The notes: a model not told the origin generated them from the letters alone. DNA of 47,295 nt from an uncultured Oscillospiraceae bacterium (GCA_947630375.1 CANRHH010000019.1:1-47295); one strand, 5' to 3'; counted from the stretch's first letter, positions 5,903-15,045 are shown. A program made the numbers and translations.

Positions 5903-7969
5903 TTAGATCTTCATGCAGACGTCCCAGGCCCGCCAGATGACGGTGCGCAGGTTGCCGATGGCCACGCAGTCGCCCACGCGGTGGACATGGGCTTTCTTCT
6001 CACCCACGGGGGTGGGCACGAAGCCGATGCCGTTGACCACGTTGTCGCACTCCACCTTGAACTCCTTGCCGTCCTTGCCCTTGACCATCACATAGCCGTC
6101 GCCGAACTCGGTGATGGTGGAGTTCAGGTACACGGGCACCTGCTTGTACTCCAGCATGTCGCGCAGGAAGGAGGTGTTGGCCAGGCAGGTGGCCTGGGCC
6201 GCGATCAGGTCGGGCGCGTACTCCACGATGATGGGGTGCTTGCCCTGGAGGATCAGCTCATAGGCCGCCTCGCAGGAGGACTGGCCGCCGCCGAAAAACA
6301 GCACCTTGTCGCCCACGGGGACCTTATCCTTCAGAAGCTCGGTAAAGGTCAGGCACTTGCCGAAGCCGGGGATGGGCATGGTCCGGGGCACGGAGCCGGT
6401 GGCCACGATGATCTCGTCATAGCCCTTGAGGGTGTTCAGGTCGGTGATCTCGCTGTTGAGGCGGATGTCGATACCCTGCTTTTTGACCTCCCGCTTGTAC
6501 CACTCGATGAGCTCCTTGTCGTTCTCCTTGAAGCTCATGGCGGAGGCGGTGATGAACAGGCCGCCCAGCTCATTGGTCTTTTCAAAGACCACCGGGTGAT
6601 GGCCCCGCTGCTTGAGCACCAGGGCGCACTCCAGGCCGCCGATGCCGGCGCCGATGATGGCCACCTTCTTGGGATTCTTGGTGGGGACGATCTTATAGCG
6701 GTTGTGCTGCATGGTGCTGGGGGTCAGCGCGCAGCGGGCCAGGTGCAGCGAGTCGTCCAGGGACTGGAGGTTGGGCGTGCCCTTGTACTTGGCGAAGTTG
6801 AAGCAGCCGTTGTGGCAGCGGATGCAGGGCTTGATCTCGTCCTGCCGGCCCTCCATGATCTTGTTGACCCACTCCGGGTCCACCAGGTTCTGGCGGGCGA
6901 TGGCCACCGCGTCCAGACGGCCGGCGGCAATCTCCTCGGCGGCCTTCACCGGGTCCATACGGCCGGCGCAGACCACGGGGGCGGTGGTGAAGTTCTTGAT
7001 GTGCTCCACATATTCCAGGTTGCAGTTGTCGGGCATGTACTGAGGCGGATGCGCCCAGTACCAGGCGTCATAGGTGCCGTTGTCGCAGTTGAACATGTCA
7101 TAGCCGGCGTCAGTCAGGTACTTGATGGCCTTCTCGGACTCTTCCATGTCGCGGCCGAACTCCACGAACTCCTCGCCGGGCACCGCGCCCTTGCCCCAGC
7201 CCTTGGTCTTGGAGACCACGGAATACCGCAGGGAGACGGGGAAGTCCGCCCCGGCCTGCTTCTTGATCTCCTGCACGATCTCCACGGGGAAGCGGTACCG
7301 GTTCTCGAAGGAGCCGCCGTACTGGTCGGTGCGGTAGTTCATGTTGGCGATGGTGAACTGGTCCAGCAGATAGCCCTCGTGGACCGCGTGGATCTCCACG
7401 CCGTCTACGCCGGCCTCCCGGAGCTTCTTGGCGGTCTTGCCGAAGGCCTCCACCATCTCGTGGATCTCGTCCACGGTCATGGGGCGGGACTTCACATCTT
7501 CAGACCAGCGGTTGGGGGTGGCGGAAGCGGAGGCGCAGCTGTACTGCACGTCCACGATGGGGCTGGCCAGCTTGTTGAGGGTGTCGTTCTTGGCCAGGAC
7601 GGTCATCCAGTTGTTGATGGCCATGGAGCGGCCGAAGCCGGCGGCCAGCTGAATGAAGAGTTTGGCGCCGGTCTTGTGGAACTCTTCCATAAAGGGCTTG
7701 AGTTCCTTGAACATCCGGTCGTTCTGCCAGAGCCATTTGCGGCCGGGGATGCCCAGGGTGTCGCGGACACACTGCATACCGGGGAGGATCAGGCCCACGT
7801 TGTTCTGGGCCCGGTTCAGCAGGTGGTAGGCGGCCTCTTTGTCAAAGTGGTTGGGCTCCAGCCAGCCGAACAGGGAAGTGCCGCCCATGGAACACTGGAC
7901 AATGCGGTTTTTGATCTCCACATTGCCTATTTTCCAGGGGGTAAACAAAGCGCTGTATTTCTCGTCCAT
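5903..7969 (-). CDS. Old-yellow-enzyme-family flavin/Fe-S oxidoreductase (enoate or dienoyl-CoA reductase type)
   Basis: The 688-residue protein has the three-part build of 2,4-dienoyl-CoA reductase, trimethylamine dehydrogenase and clostridial enoate reductases. Residues 1 to about 370 form an FMN-binding TIM barrel with the active-site block GVEIHAVHEGYLLDQF. The cysteines of CIRCHNGC (from about 381) plus a later Cys (HLARC) bind a 4Fe-4S cluster. The C-terminal part has two nucleotide-binding folds, VAIIGAGIGGLECA (about 433) and VLFFGGGQSSCEAA, for FAD and NAD(P)H. Such enzymes reduce activated C=C bonds and often serve Stickland-type amino-acid reduction or bile-acid and dietary-acid reduction. 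A good AGAAAGGA ribosome site precedes ATG 7969. It is transcribed alone. The substrate cannot be read from sequence. Confidence 0.86.
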   Translation of the reverse strand: MDEKYSALFTPWKIGNVEIKNRIVQCSMGGTSLFGWLEPNHFDKEAAYHLLNRAQNNVGLILPGMQCVRDTLGIPGRKWLWQNDRMFKELKPFMEEFHKTGAKLFIQLAAGFGRSMAINNWMTVLAKNDTLNKLASPIVDVQYSCASASATPNRWSEDVKSRPMTVDEIHEMVEAFGKTAKKLREAGVDGVEIHAVHEGYLLDQFTIANMNYRTDQYGGSFENRYRFPVEIVQEIKKQAGADFPVSLRYSVVSKTKGWGKGAVPGEEFVEFGRDMEESEKAIKYLTDAGYDMFNCDNGTYDAWYWAHPPQYMPDNCNLEYVEHIKNFTTAPVVCAGRMDPVKAAEEIAAGRLDAVAIARQNLVDPEWVNKIMEGRQDEIKPCIRCHNGCFNFAKYKGTPNLQSLDDSLHLARCALTPSTMQHNRYKIVPTKNPKKVAIIGAGIGGLECALVLKQRGHHPVVFEKTNELGGLFITASAMSFKENDKELIEWYKREVKKQGIDIRLNSEITDLNTLKGYDEIIVATGSVPRTMPIPGFGKCLTFTELLKDKVPVGDKVLFFGGGQSSCEAAYELILQGKHPIIVEYAPDLIAAQATCLANTSFLRDMLEYKQVPVYLNSTITEFGDGYVMVKGKDGKEFKVECDNVVNGIGFVPTPVGEKKAHVHRVGDCVAIGNLRTVIWRAWDVCMKI

Positions 7970-7998
7970 GTGATGATCCTTTCTTCTGTTTTATTGTT

Positions 7999-8021
7999 TT
8001 CTCCGGCGCCCTGCCGGAGAA
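7999..8021 (-). other. Hairpin in the 5' leader of the flavoenzyme gene
   Basis: TTCTCCGGC (7999-8007) pairs with GCCGGAGAA (8013-8021) around a 5-base loop. It lies in the short leader between promoter and ribosome site and has no U-run, so it may affect mRNA stability rather than termination. Confidence 0.55.
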
Positions 8022-8036
8022 ATACCGGATATATTC

Positions 8037-8066
8037 ATTATAACACAAAGTCACCCTTCATGGCAA
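8037..8066 (-). promoter_or_regulatory. Promoter of the flavoenzyme gene
   Basis: On the minus strand TTGCCA (8061-8066) and TATAAT (8037-8042) are 18 bases apart. The transcript would have a leader of about 60 bases with the hairpin just inside it. Confidence 0.65.
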
Positions 8067-8126
8067 CAGACAATCTGTTACGGTTTGTATTATTTTTTGC
8101 GGAGAAAGGATCCGTTCCGCCGGCGC

Positions 8127-8849
8127 TCACACCTGCATCCTGCGCAGGATCTCCCGCCGCAGCCGCTCGATGATGCGCTTTTCCAGGCGGCTGATATAGC
8201 TCTGGGAGATGCCCATGGCGTCGGCCACCTCCTTTTGGGTGTACTCCCGGCCCGAGGGCAGGCCGAAGCGCATGAGGATGATGCTCTGCTCCCGCTCCGA
8301 CAGCTGGCCGATGGCCTCCATGAGCATCTGCTTTTCCGCGTCGTCCTCCAGGGGGCGGCAGACCTCGTCCTCCTCGGTGCCCAGGATGTCCGACAGCAGC
8401 AGCTCGTTGCCGTCCCAGTCGGTGTTCAGAGGCTCGTCAAAGCTGACTTCCGTGCGCTGGGAGCTGATCTTGCGCAGATACATGAGGATCTCGTTCTCAA
8501 TGCAGCGGGAGGCATAGGTGGCAAGCTTGATATTTTTGCCGGCCTTGAAGGTGTTGACCGCCTTGATCAGGCCGATGGTGCCGATGGAGATCAGGTCCTC
8601 GATGTTGACGCCGGTGTTTTCAAAGCGCTTGGAGATATACACCACCAGGCGCAGATTGTGCTCGATGAGCCGGCGGCGGGCGGCGTCGTCCCCGGCCTCT
8701 AAGGCGAGAATGGCCCGGTCCTCTTCCTCCCGGGAGAGGGGCGGGGGCAGAGTGTCGCTGCCGCCGATGTAGAAAACGGCGGGAGGCTTGACGCCTAAAA
8801 TAGAGAGAAGCTGCTTGCGGAGAAAAAAGATCTGGGGTTTACAGAGCAT
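8127..8849 (-). CDS. sigE: Sporulation sigma factor SigE (made as pro-SigE)
   Basis: The 240-residue sigma-70-family protein directs mother-cell transcription early in sporulation. The first ~27 residues are a hydrophobic and basic pro-sequence, and [13 protein letters not shown] (27-39) matches the conserved segment at which SpoIIGA cuts. Region 2 is present as [19 protein letters not shown] and [19 protein letters not shown]. Region 4 ends with the helix-turn-helix [23 protein letters not shown] 8849 follows GGAGGA by 6 bases. The gene lies directly after spoIIGA, its processing protease, as in other spore formers. The same frame stays open upstream into spoIIGA, but that extension is not coding. 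Confidence 0.96.
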   Translation of the reverse strand: MLCKPQIFFLRKQLLSILGVKPPAVFYIGGSDTLPPPLSREEEDRAILALEAGDDAARRRLIEHNLRLVVYISKRFENTGVNIEDLISIGTIGLIKAVNTFKAGKNIKLATYASRCIENEILMYLRKISSQRTEVSFDEPLNTDWDGNELLLSDILGTEEDEVCRPLEDDAEKQMLMEAIGQLSEREQSIILMRFGLPSGREYTQKEVADAMGISQSYISRLEKRIIERLRREILRRMQV

Positions 8850-8860
8850 GGGAGTCCTCC

Positions 8861-9676
8861 TTAGATGATAGCGTCGAAGCCGTCCCCGGCCGCGTCGGGG
8901 GAGACGGCGATCAGGTGTTCCCGGTCCGCCGCGCCGTCCACGGTCAGGCTCTCGGGCCGGAAAACCGGCAGCAGGCCGGCGGCGCCGACGGCGCTGTAGG
9001 GCACCAGGCGCAGCCGGCCCCGGAGCAGGGGGACGCGGGCGGCCAGCTCCAGCAGCTCCACCGGCGGCGCGGAAAAGAGGGCGGCGTACTCCCGGAAAAT
9101 GGGATCCAACGCCCGGGGGCAGGCCAGCAGCACCGGCGCGCCGGTGACCGGGTCGGACAGGGTGTTGCCGGTGTCCAGCAGGGCGGTGAACTCCGCCGTC
9201 CGGCCCAGAAAGACCACCCGCACCCGCACCCGCTTTTTCTCCGCTAAGGCCGCCCGGCAGCCCAGGACCAGCCGCCCGGCGGCGTAGCACAGGGCGAAGG
9301 CCAGCACCAGGGTCCGGGGCTCCAGCACCGCCCGGCCGCCGGCGGGATCCCCCGCCGCCAGGGACACGGCCCAGATGGCCCCGCCGAAGGCGGCGGACAC
9401 GGCGAAGAATACCCCCGTGCAGCGCAGGGGCCGGCTCTCGCCCCCGTAGGCGATGAGCCCCATCGCCAGCCCTGCGGCCAGCTTCACCAGAGGGCCTGCC
9501 AGAAAGCCCAGCCCCGGCAGAAAAACTGCCGCGGCGTAGAGGGCGCCGAAGAGGGCGGCGAGAAAATACCGTCCTCTTCTCAGCCGCAGGCCGCACACGC
9601 GGCCCGCCGCCAGGCACAGCAGATAGTCCGTCAGCAGGCTGAGAAAAAACAGGGAGTCCAGGTAGATGATTTCCAT
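8861..9676 (-). CDS. spoIIGA: SpoIIGA, membrane aspartic protease that activates pro-SigE
   Basis: The 271-residue protein has about five N-terminal membrane spans (roughly residues 1-145) and a C-terminal soluble domain. That domain carries [12 protein letters not shown] near residue 165, the catalytic Asp-Thr-Gly motif of the SpoIIGA aspartic protease. It sits in the forespore septum and, after a signal from the forespore, cuts the pro-sequence from SigE. The protein is shorter than the Bacillus homologue (about 309 residues). The gap to sigE is only 11 bases, so they form one operon. The ribosome site is weak (AGG), while the sigE site is strong. Confidence 0.93.
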   Translation of the reverse strand: MEIIYLDSLFFLSLLTDYLLCLAAGRVCGLRLRRGRYFLAALFGALYAAAVFLPGLGFLAGPLVKLAAGLAMGLIAYGGESRPLRCTGVFFAVSAAFGGAIWAVSLAAGDPAGGRAVLEPRTLVLAFALCYAAGRLVLGCRAALAEKKRVRVRVVFLGRTAEFTALLDTGNTLSDPVTGAPVLLACPRALDPIFREYAALFSAPPVELLELAARVPLLRGRLRLVPYSAVGAAGLLPVFRPESLTVDGAADREHLIAVSPDAAGDGFDAII

Positions 9677-9701
9677 GGGCCTATTTTAAACCCGGCGGCT
9701 T

Positions 9702-9730
9702 TGCATATTTTGTCATTTGGGAATTGTCAA
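9702..9730 (-). promoter_or_regulatory. Likely spoIIGA promoter with degenerate 0A box
   Basis: On the minus strand TTGACA (9725-9730) is followed after 17 bases by TATGCA (9702-9707). TGACAAA (minus strand, 9709-9715) is one mismatch from the Spo0A-box pattern TGNCGAA. The Spo0A link is inferred from knowledge of spoIIG control. The -35 overlaps that of the divergent eamA promoter. Confidence 0.4.
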
Positions 9731-9752
9731 AAACCATATGCTGTGGTAAAAT
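9724..9752 (+). promoter_or_regulatory. Promoter of the eamA-pyrH-polC run
   Basis: TTGTCA (9724-9729) and TAAAAT (9747-9752) are 17 bases apart, near the sigma-A consensus. It is the only clear promoter ahead of the long co-directional run that reaches polC. Confidence 0.75.
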
Positions 9753-9788
9753 CAACAGGGAATACTGTCAGAGAGGAAAAAAGTCTTT

Positions 9789-10700
9789 ATGTGGTTTTGG
9801 TTCGCCCTTATCGCGCTGCTCTGCTGGAGCGGGTCTGATCTGTTCTCGAAAATCGGCTGTCAGGACGGGTCGGACAGGTACTCGCACCTGAAAATGGTCA
9901 CCGCAGTGGGCGTGGTCATGGGCCTGCACGCGGCCTATGAGATCTTTTTCGGCGGCGTGGAGATCAACGCCTCCGTTTTGCTGACCTATCTGCCGGTGTC
10001 GGCGCTGTATATCCTGTCGATGGCCATCGGCTATCTGGGCCTGCGGTACATAGAGCTGTCTATCTCCTCGCCCATCTGCAACAGCTCCGGCGCCATCGTG
10101 GCGGTGCTCACCTTCGCCACCGTGGGCATCAGCGAGGATCTGCCTCCCGTGGCCCTGGTGGCGGTGGCCCTGGTGTGCGTGGGTGTGATCGCCCTGGGCT
10201 TTACCGAGGCCAACGAGGACGAGGGGCTCCGCCGGGCCCGGCAGGACGCCTCCAACCACCACTACGCCAAGAGCTGGATCGCCATCGCCATCCCGGTTAT
10301 CTACTGCCTGCTGGACGCCCTGGGCACCTTTGCCGACAGCCGGGTGCTGGAGATCATCGACGAGGACTCGGCCAACGTGGCCTATGAGCTGACCTTCCTG
10401 GTGGTGGGCCTCGCCTGCGCCGTGTATGTGCTGGGCGTCAAGAAGCAGAAGCTGCTGCCCAGGCAGGAGGCGCCCAAATACACCGGCGCCGTGTTCGAGA
10501 CCATCGGCCAGTTCTTTTACATCTACGCCCTGGCCGACGCGGAGCACGTGGCCTTCGCGGCCCCCATCATCTCGTCCTACTGCGTGGCCTCGGTGATCTG
10601 GGGCCGGATCTTCCTGAAGGAGAAGCTGTCCGCCAAGCACTACCTGTCCATTTTGCTGGTGGTGATAGGCATCGTCATATTGGGTATATTGGATATATAG
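9789..10700 (+). CDS. EamA/DMT-family membrane transporter
   Basis: The 303-residue protein has about ten hydrophobic spans in two repeats, the layout of drug/metabolite (EamA) transporters. The N-terminal repeat opens with WFWFALIALLCWSGSDLFSK and ends with SISSPICNSSGAIVAVLTF. The second repeat ends with APIISSYCVASVIWGRIFLKEKLS, the typical helix with the KEKL signature. A hydrophilic linker (GFTEANEDEGLRRARQD) joins the halves. The substrate is unknown; members export or import amino acids, sugars or nucleotides. It is the first gene of the long run, 13 bases before pyrH, in the place where rpsB-tsf often stand in other Firmicutes. Confidence 0.85.
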   Translation: MWFWFALIALLCWSGSDLFSKIGCQDGSDRYSHLKMVTAVGVVMGLHAAYEIFFGGVEINASVLLTYLPVSALYILSMAIGYLGLRYIELSISSPICNSSGAIVAVLTFATVGISEDLPPVALVAVALVCVGVIALGFTEANEDEGLRRARQDASNHHYAKSWIAIAIPVIYCLLDALGTFADSRVLEIIDEDSANVAYELTFLVVGLACAVYVLGVKKQKLLPRQEAPKYTGAVFETIGQFFYIYALADAEHVAFAAPIISSYCVASVIWGRIFLKEKLSAKHYLSILLVVIGIVILGILDI

Positions 10701-10713
10701 AGGAGGAGCGACC

Positions 10714-11424
10714 ATGGAAGCGATCTACAAGCGGGTTTTGATCAAGATCAGCGGCGAGGCCCTGTCCGGCGGGAAGGGCACCGGCTTTGATTTTGATTTT
10801 GTGTCCCGGGTCTGCCAGACGGTGATCGACTGCGTCCAGAGCGGCGTGCAGGTGGGCATCGTCATCGGCGGCGGCAACTTCTGGCGGGGCGTCAAGGACG
10901 GCGCCGGCAAGGTGGAGCGGGTCAGCGCGGACCGGATGGGGATGCTGGCTACGGCCATGAACTGCCTGGCGGTGGCGGACGTGTTCCGCAAGCACGGGGC
11001 CGACGCCCGGATCATGACCGCCGTGGACATCCAGGGCGTGGGCGAGCGCTTTGACCGGGACAAGAGCATCGAGTACCTGCGGCGGGGCAGCATCGTGCTG
11101 TTCGCCTGCGGCACCGGCTCCCCCTTCTTCTCTACGGACACCGCCGCGGTGCTCCGGGCGGCGGAGATCGGCGCCGAGGCGATCCTGCTGGCCAAGAACA
11201 TCGACGGGGTCTACAGCGCCGACCCCCGGAAGGACCCCGCGGCCGTGAAGTTTGACCGCATCTCCTATGCCGAGGTCCTGGCCCGGCAGCTGGCTGTTAT
11301 GGACAGCACCGCCACCAGTCTCGCCATGGATAACGCCATCCCCGTGGCCGTCTTTGCCCTGGCCCAGCCGGAGAACATCGGCCGGGTCCTTAGCGGGGAG
11401 AACATCGGGACCATCGTCAGTTAA
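10714..11424 (+). CDS. pyrH: Uridylate kinase (UMP kinase)
   Basis: The 236-residue protein turns UMP into UDP with ATP in pyrimidine synthesis. It belongs to the bacterial hexameric, amino-acid-kinase-fold type. KISGEAL at the start, GIVIGGGNFWRG (ATP/UMP glycine-rich loop), the DRMGMLATAMN block and GVYSADPRKDP near the end are all typical. Length is normal. A GGAGGAG site precedes the ATG. pyrH next to frr is a very widely conserved pair. Confidence 0.97.
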   Translation: MEAIYKRVLIKISGEALSGGKGTGFDFDFVSRVCQTVIDCVQSGVQVGIVIGGGNFWRGVKDGAGKVERVSADRMGMLATAMNCLAVADVFRKHGADARIMTAVDIQGVGERFDRDKSIEYLRRGSIVLFACGTGSPFFSTDTAAVLRAAEIGAEAILLAKNIDGVYSADPRKDPAAVKFDRISYAEVLARQLAVMDSTATSLAMDNAIPVAVFALAQPENIGRVLSGENIGTIVS

Positions 11425-11472
11425 AGCGCACGCGCTTTCAAAATACAAAATACGTACAAGGAGGGATATCCT

Positions 11473-12024
11473 ATGTCTGATTACAAGGAATTTGAAACCA
11501 AGATGAAGAAGACCTGCGAGGCGCTCACCACCCAGCTGGCCACCATCCGCGCCGGCCGGGCCAATGCCGCCGTGCTGGACCAGATCCAGGTGGACTACTA
11601 CGGCGCGCCCACCCCCATCCAGCAGCTGGCCTCCATCGCCACGCCGGACCCCCGGTCCCTGACCATCCAGCCCTGGGACGGCTCCATCCTCAAGGGCATC
11701 GAGAAGGCCATTCTGGCCTCCGACCTGGGCATCAACCCCCAGAACGACGGGCGCATGATCCGCCTGGTGTTCCCCCCGCTGACGGAGGAGCGCCGCAAGG
11801 ACCTGGTCAAGCAGACCAAGAAATACGGCGAGGAGAGCAAGGTGGCCATCCGCAACATCCGGCGGGACGCCATCGACAAGTTCAAAAAGCAGCAGAAGGC
11901 CTCTGATATCACCGAGGACGACTACAAGATCGCCGAGAAGGATATCCAGAAGCTGACGGACGACTACATCAAGGAGATCGACAAGATCACCGAACGCAAA
12001 GAAAAAGAGCTGACCGAGATCTGA
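11473..12024 (+). CDS. frr: Ribosome recycling factor
   Basis: The 183-residue protein splits ribosomes after termination together with [23 protein letters not shown] and the C-terminal [18 protein letters not shown] are signature parts of the coiled three-helix domain. [11 protein letters not shown] lies in the middle domain. Length is standard (about 185). AGGAGGG precedes the ATG. Its TGA stop overlaps the uppS start as TGATG, so uppS is translationally coupled to it. Confidence 0.97.
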   Translation: MSDYKEFETKMKKTCEALTTQLATIRAGRANAAVLDQIQVDYYGAPTPIQQLASIATPDPRSLTIQPWDGSILKGIEKAILASDLGINPQNDGRMIRLVFPPLTEERRKDLVKQTKKYGEESKVAIRNIRRDAIDKFKKQQKASDITEDDYKIAEKDIQKLTDDYIKEIDKITERKEKELTEI

Positions 12025-12773
12025 TGGAGCTCTTGAAGGACAAAAAAGCCGCGGCGGGGGAGCGGGAGACATCCGGCCTCCCCCGTCATATTGCGATCAT
12101 ATTGGACGGCAACGGCCGCTGGGCCAAGAAACGGGGCCTGCCCCGGACGGCGGGACACGCGGCGGGCTCGGAGAATTTCCGCCGCATCGCCACCTACTGT
12201 AAAAACATCGGCGTGGACTATCTGACGGTCTATGCCTTTTCCACCGAGAACTGGAAGCGGCCTCCGGAGGAGGTCAGGACCATCATGCGCCTGCTGGACC
12301 GGTATCTCCATGAGGCCATCGACACCATGGAGCGGGACAGGATCCGCATGAAGGTCTTCGGCAACGTGGAGGGCCTGTCCCCGGAGCTCCAGGCGCTGGT
12401 GGCCAGGACCAACGAGATCTCCCGGCGCTATGAGGGCTTCCAGGCCAACATCTGCCTGAACTACGGCGGGCGGGACGAGATCGTCCGGGCCGCCCGGCGC
12501 TACGCGGAGGACTACGCCCAGGGGAAGGCCGGGGAACTGACCGAGGAGCGCTTCGGGGACTATCTCTACTCCGCCGGCATCCCGGACCCGGACCTGCTGA
12601 TCCGCCCGGGCGGCGAGCAGCGGATCTCCAACTTCCTGCTGTGGCAGTGCGCCTACGCGGAGTTCTATTTTACCGACGTGCTGTGGCCGGACTTTACGTC
12701 CCAGGAGCTGGATAAGGCCATCGCGGCCTACCGGGACCGGGACCGGCGCTACGGCGGAGTGAAAAATCCGTGA
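12024..12773 (+). CDS. uppS: Isoprenyl transferase (undecaprenyl diphosphate synthase type)
   Basis: The 249-residue cis-prenyltransferase extends farnesyl diphosphate with isopentenyl units to make the undecaprenyl carrier for cell wall synthesis. HIAIILDGNGRWAKKRG holds the catalytic Asp and the Mg/diphosphate-binding segment. AFSTENWKRP and LLIRPGGEQRISNFLLWQ followed by CAYAEFYFTDVLWPDF are the other conserved blocks. Its start overlaps the frr stop by one base. In many bacteria cdsA follows; here the next gene is dxr after 40 bases. Confidence 0.95.
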   Translation: MELLKDKKAAAGERETSGLPRHIAIILDGNGRWAKKRGLPRTAGHAAGSENFRRIATYCKNIGVDYLTVYAFSTENWKRPPEEVRTIMRLLDRYLHEAIDTMERDRIRMKVFGNVEGLSPELQALVARTNEISRRYEGFQANICLNYGGRDEIVRAARRYAEDYAQGKAGELTEERFGDYLYSAGIPDPDLLIRPGGEQRISNFLLWQCAYAEFYFTDVLWPDFTSQELDKAIAAYRDRDRRYGGVKNP

Positions 12774-12813
12774 CGGCCCGGGGCCGGAAAAGAAAAAAGA
12801 AGAGGAAAAAACC

Positions 12814-13959
12814 ATGGTACGATCCATTTCTGTTTTAGGCTGCACCGGCTCCATCGGCCGGCAGACCCTGGCCGTGGCGGAGCACACGGGGATCCGGGTG
12901 GCCGCCCTGACCGCCAACCGGCAGATCGACCGGCTGGAAGAGCAGACGCGGAAATTTAAACCGGCCTTTGTGGCCGTGTACGACGAGGCGGCGGCCCGGG
13001 CCTTCCGGACCGCGGTGGCGGACCTGCCCGTCCGGGTGGGCTCCGGTCTGGAGGGCCTGATGGAGGCCGCGGCCCTGCCCGAGGCCGACTGCGTGGTGAC
13101 GGCGGTGTCCGGCTCGGTGGGGCTGAAGCCCACCCTGGCCGCCATCGACGAGAAGAAGCGCATCGCCCTGGCCAACAAGGAGACTCTGGTCTGCGCCGGG
13201 GAGATCGTCATGCAGCGGGCCAGAGAGCGGGGGGCGGAGATCGTCCCCGTGGACTCGGAGCACTCGGCCATTTTCCAGAGCCTCATGGGCCGGCAGCCCG
13301 GGGAGCTGCATAAGATCCTGCTCACCGGCTCCGGCGGCCCCTTCCGGGGGATGCGGCGGGAAGAGCTGGAGGGCATCACCCCCCAGCAGGCGGTGAAGCA
13401 CCCCAACTGGCACATGGGCGCCAAGATCAGCGTGGACAGCTCCACGCTGATGAACAAGGGCCTGGAGTTTATCGAGGCCATGCATCTGTTTTCCGTGAAG
13501 CCGGAGCAGATCCAGGTGGTGATCCACCCCCAGAGCGTCATACACTCTATGGTGGAACTGGTGGACGGGACGGTGATCGCCCAGCTGGGCGTGCCGGATA
13601 TGGGCCTGCCCATCCAGCTGGCTCTGACCTATCCGGAGCGGAAGACCTCCCTGTTTGAGCACCTGGATTTCTACAAGCTCTCCGCCCTGAGCTTTGAGGC
13701 GCCGGACCTGGTCAATTTCCCCTGTCTGGCTTTGGCCATGGACTGCGCCCGGCAGGGCGGCACGGCGGCCTGCGTCATGAGCGCCGCCAACGAGGAGGCG
13801 GTGCATCTGTTCCTGGACGGCCGCCTGGGCTATAACCGGATCTATGACCTGGCCGCCGGGGCGGTGGAGCAGGTGGGCGTGGTCCAGGGGGCGGATATCG
13901 ACGGCATCCTGGCCGCCGACGCCGCGGCCCGGGCCTATGTGCGGGAGAACGCAAAGTAA
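12814..13959 (+). CDS. dxr: 1-deoxy-D-xylulose 5-phosphate reductoisomerase
   Basis: The 381-residue enzyme makes MEP from DXP with NADPH, the committed step of the non-mevalonate isoprenoid path. GCTGSIGRQTL at the N-terminus is the NADPH-binding loop. ALANKETLVCAGE, VDSEHSAIFQ (metal-binding Asp and Glu) and LTGSGGPFRG are the classic active-site blocks, followed by KISVDSSTLMNKGLE. It stands between uppS and rseP, upstream of ispG, so two enzymes of the MEP path and a user of its product lie in one operon. Confidence 0.97.
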   Translation: MVRSISVLGCTGSIGRQTLAVAEHTGIRVAALTANRQIDRLEEQTRKFKPAFVAVYDEAAARAFRTAVADLPVRVGSGLEGLMEAAALPEADCVVTAVSGSVGLKPTLAAIDEKKRIALANKETLVCAGEIVMQRARERGAEIVPVDSEHSAIFQSLMGRQPGELHKILLTGSGGPFRGMRREELEGITPQQAVKHPNWHMGAKISVDSSTLMNKGLEFIEAMHLFSVKPEQIQVVIHPQSVIHSMVELVDGTVIAQLGVPDMGLPIQLALTYPERKTSLFEHLDFYKLSALSFEAPDLVNFPCLALAMDCARQGGTAACVMSAANEEAVHLFLDGRLGYNRIYDLAAGAVEQVGVVQGADIDGILAADAAARAYVRENAK

Positions 13960-13986
13960 CACAGCGCTGTTTGGAGACCTGTTGCT

Positions 13987-15045
13987 ATGACCATTTTGTA
14001 TATCATTCTGGCGATCCTTCTGTTCGGCGTGCTGATCGCCATCCACGAGCTGGGGCATTTTATGGCCGCCAAGGCCTGCGGGGTGAAGGTGGAGGAGTTC
14101 GCCATCGGCATGGGTCCGGTCCTTTGGAAAAAGAAGGGGGAGGAGACCCAATATTCCCTGCGCCTGGTCCCCATCGGGGGCTTTTGCGCCATGGCTGGGG
14201 AGGACGAGAGCTCCGAGGACCCCCGGGCCTTCACCAACCAGGCCCCCTGGAAGCGGGCCGTGATCCTGGCCGCCGGGGCCTTTATGAACTTCGTGCTGGG
14301 CCTGGTCATCATCCTGCTGCTCTATGCCAACGCCGAGGCCTTTGCCGCCCCGGTGCTGACGGACTTCATGGAGGGCTGCCCTTATGAGTCCGCCGAGGGG
14401 CTGCAGGTGGGGGACCGGTTTTACAGCATCGACGGCCGGCGGATCTACCTCCAGTACAACGTGACGGACTTCCTCTCCCGGGGAGACGGGGAATACGACT
14501 TAGTGGTGATCCGGGACGGGAAAAAGCTCCGGCTGGAGGATTTTGAGCTGGTCCGCCGGGAATACGAGGGCTACGAGGGGAAAATGTTCGGCTTTATCAT
14601 GGGCTATGAGGAGGCCACCTTCTCCAACAAGCTGTCCTACACCTGGAACACGGCCATGGAGTTTGGCCGCATGGTCTGGGTGGGCCTGGGGCAGCTGATC
14701 TCCGGCCAGGTAGGCGTCAAGGACCTGTCCGGCCCAGTGGGGATCGTGGACCTGATGGCCGAGACCGGCGAACAGGCCGAGAGCACCGCCGACGCCCTGT
14801 ACAGCATCTTCTATCTGGGGGCTTTTATCGCGGTGAACCTGGCCATCATGAACCTGCTGCCCATCCCGGCTCTGGACGGGGGCCGCATTTTCCTGCTGCT
14901 GGTGACCTGGCTGATCGAGAGCGCCACCCACAAAAAGCTCGATCCCAAATACGAGGGCTATGTCCATGCCGCCGGCATGGTGCTGCTGCTGGGGCTCATG
15001 GCCCTGGTGATGTTCAACGACATTATAAAGGTGATCACCTCATGA
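13987..15045 (+). CDS. rseP: RseP-type site-2 membrane metalloprotease
   Basis: The 352-residue protein cuts membrane-embedded regulators and remnant signal peptides (regulated intramembrane proteolysis). The zinc motif HELGH is at residues 20-24 in the first span. A PDZ-like region follows (EGLQVGDRFYSIDGRRIY). The second catalytic block NLLPIPALDGGR with its Asp lies in a late span. Four spans are visible. The stop overlaps the ispG start (ATGA), so the two are coupled. The place after dxr is the normal one in Firmicutes. Its target here is unknown; anti-sigma factors are the usual ones. Confidence 0.94.
   Translation: MTILYIILAILLFGVLIAIHELGHFMAAKACGVKVEEFAIGMGPVLWKKKGEETQYSLRLVPIGGFCAMAGEDESSEDPRAFTNQAPWKRAVILAAGAFMNFVLGLVIILLLYANAEAFAAPVLTDFMEGCPYESAEGLQVGDRFYSIDGRRIYLQYNVTDFLSRGDGEYDLVVIRDGKKLRLEDFELVRREYEGYEGKMFGFIMGYEEATFSNKLSYTWNTAMEFGRMVWVGLGQLISGQVGVKDLSGPVGIVDLMAETGEQAESTADALYSIFYLGAFIAVNLAIMNLLPIPALDGGRIFLLLVTWLIESATHKKLDPKYEGYVHAAGMVLLLGLMALVMFNDIIKVITS

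Noticed and set aside
5894-8173. A 759-codon open frame on the plus strand opposite the flavoenzyme gene
   Set aside because: It mirrors a GC-rich gene with clear domains on the other strand. Its product is a low-complexity mix of Leu, Val, His and Gly without motifs or a ribosome site.
8127-9617. A 496-residue extended form of SigE
   Set aside because: The frame stays open through spoIIGA by chance. ATG 8849 has a strong ribosome site and gives exactly the normal pro-SigE start.
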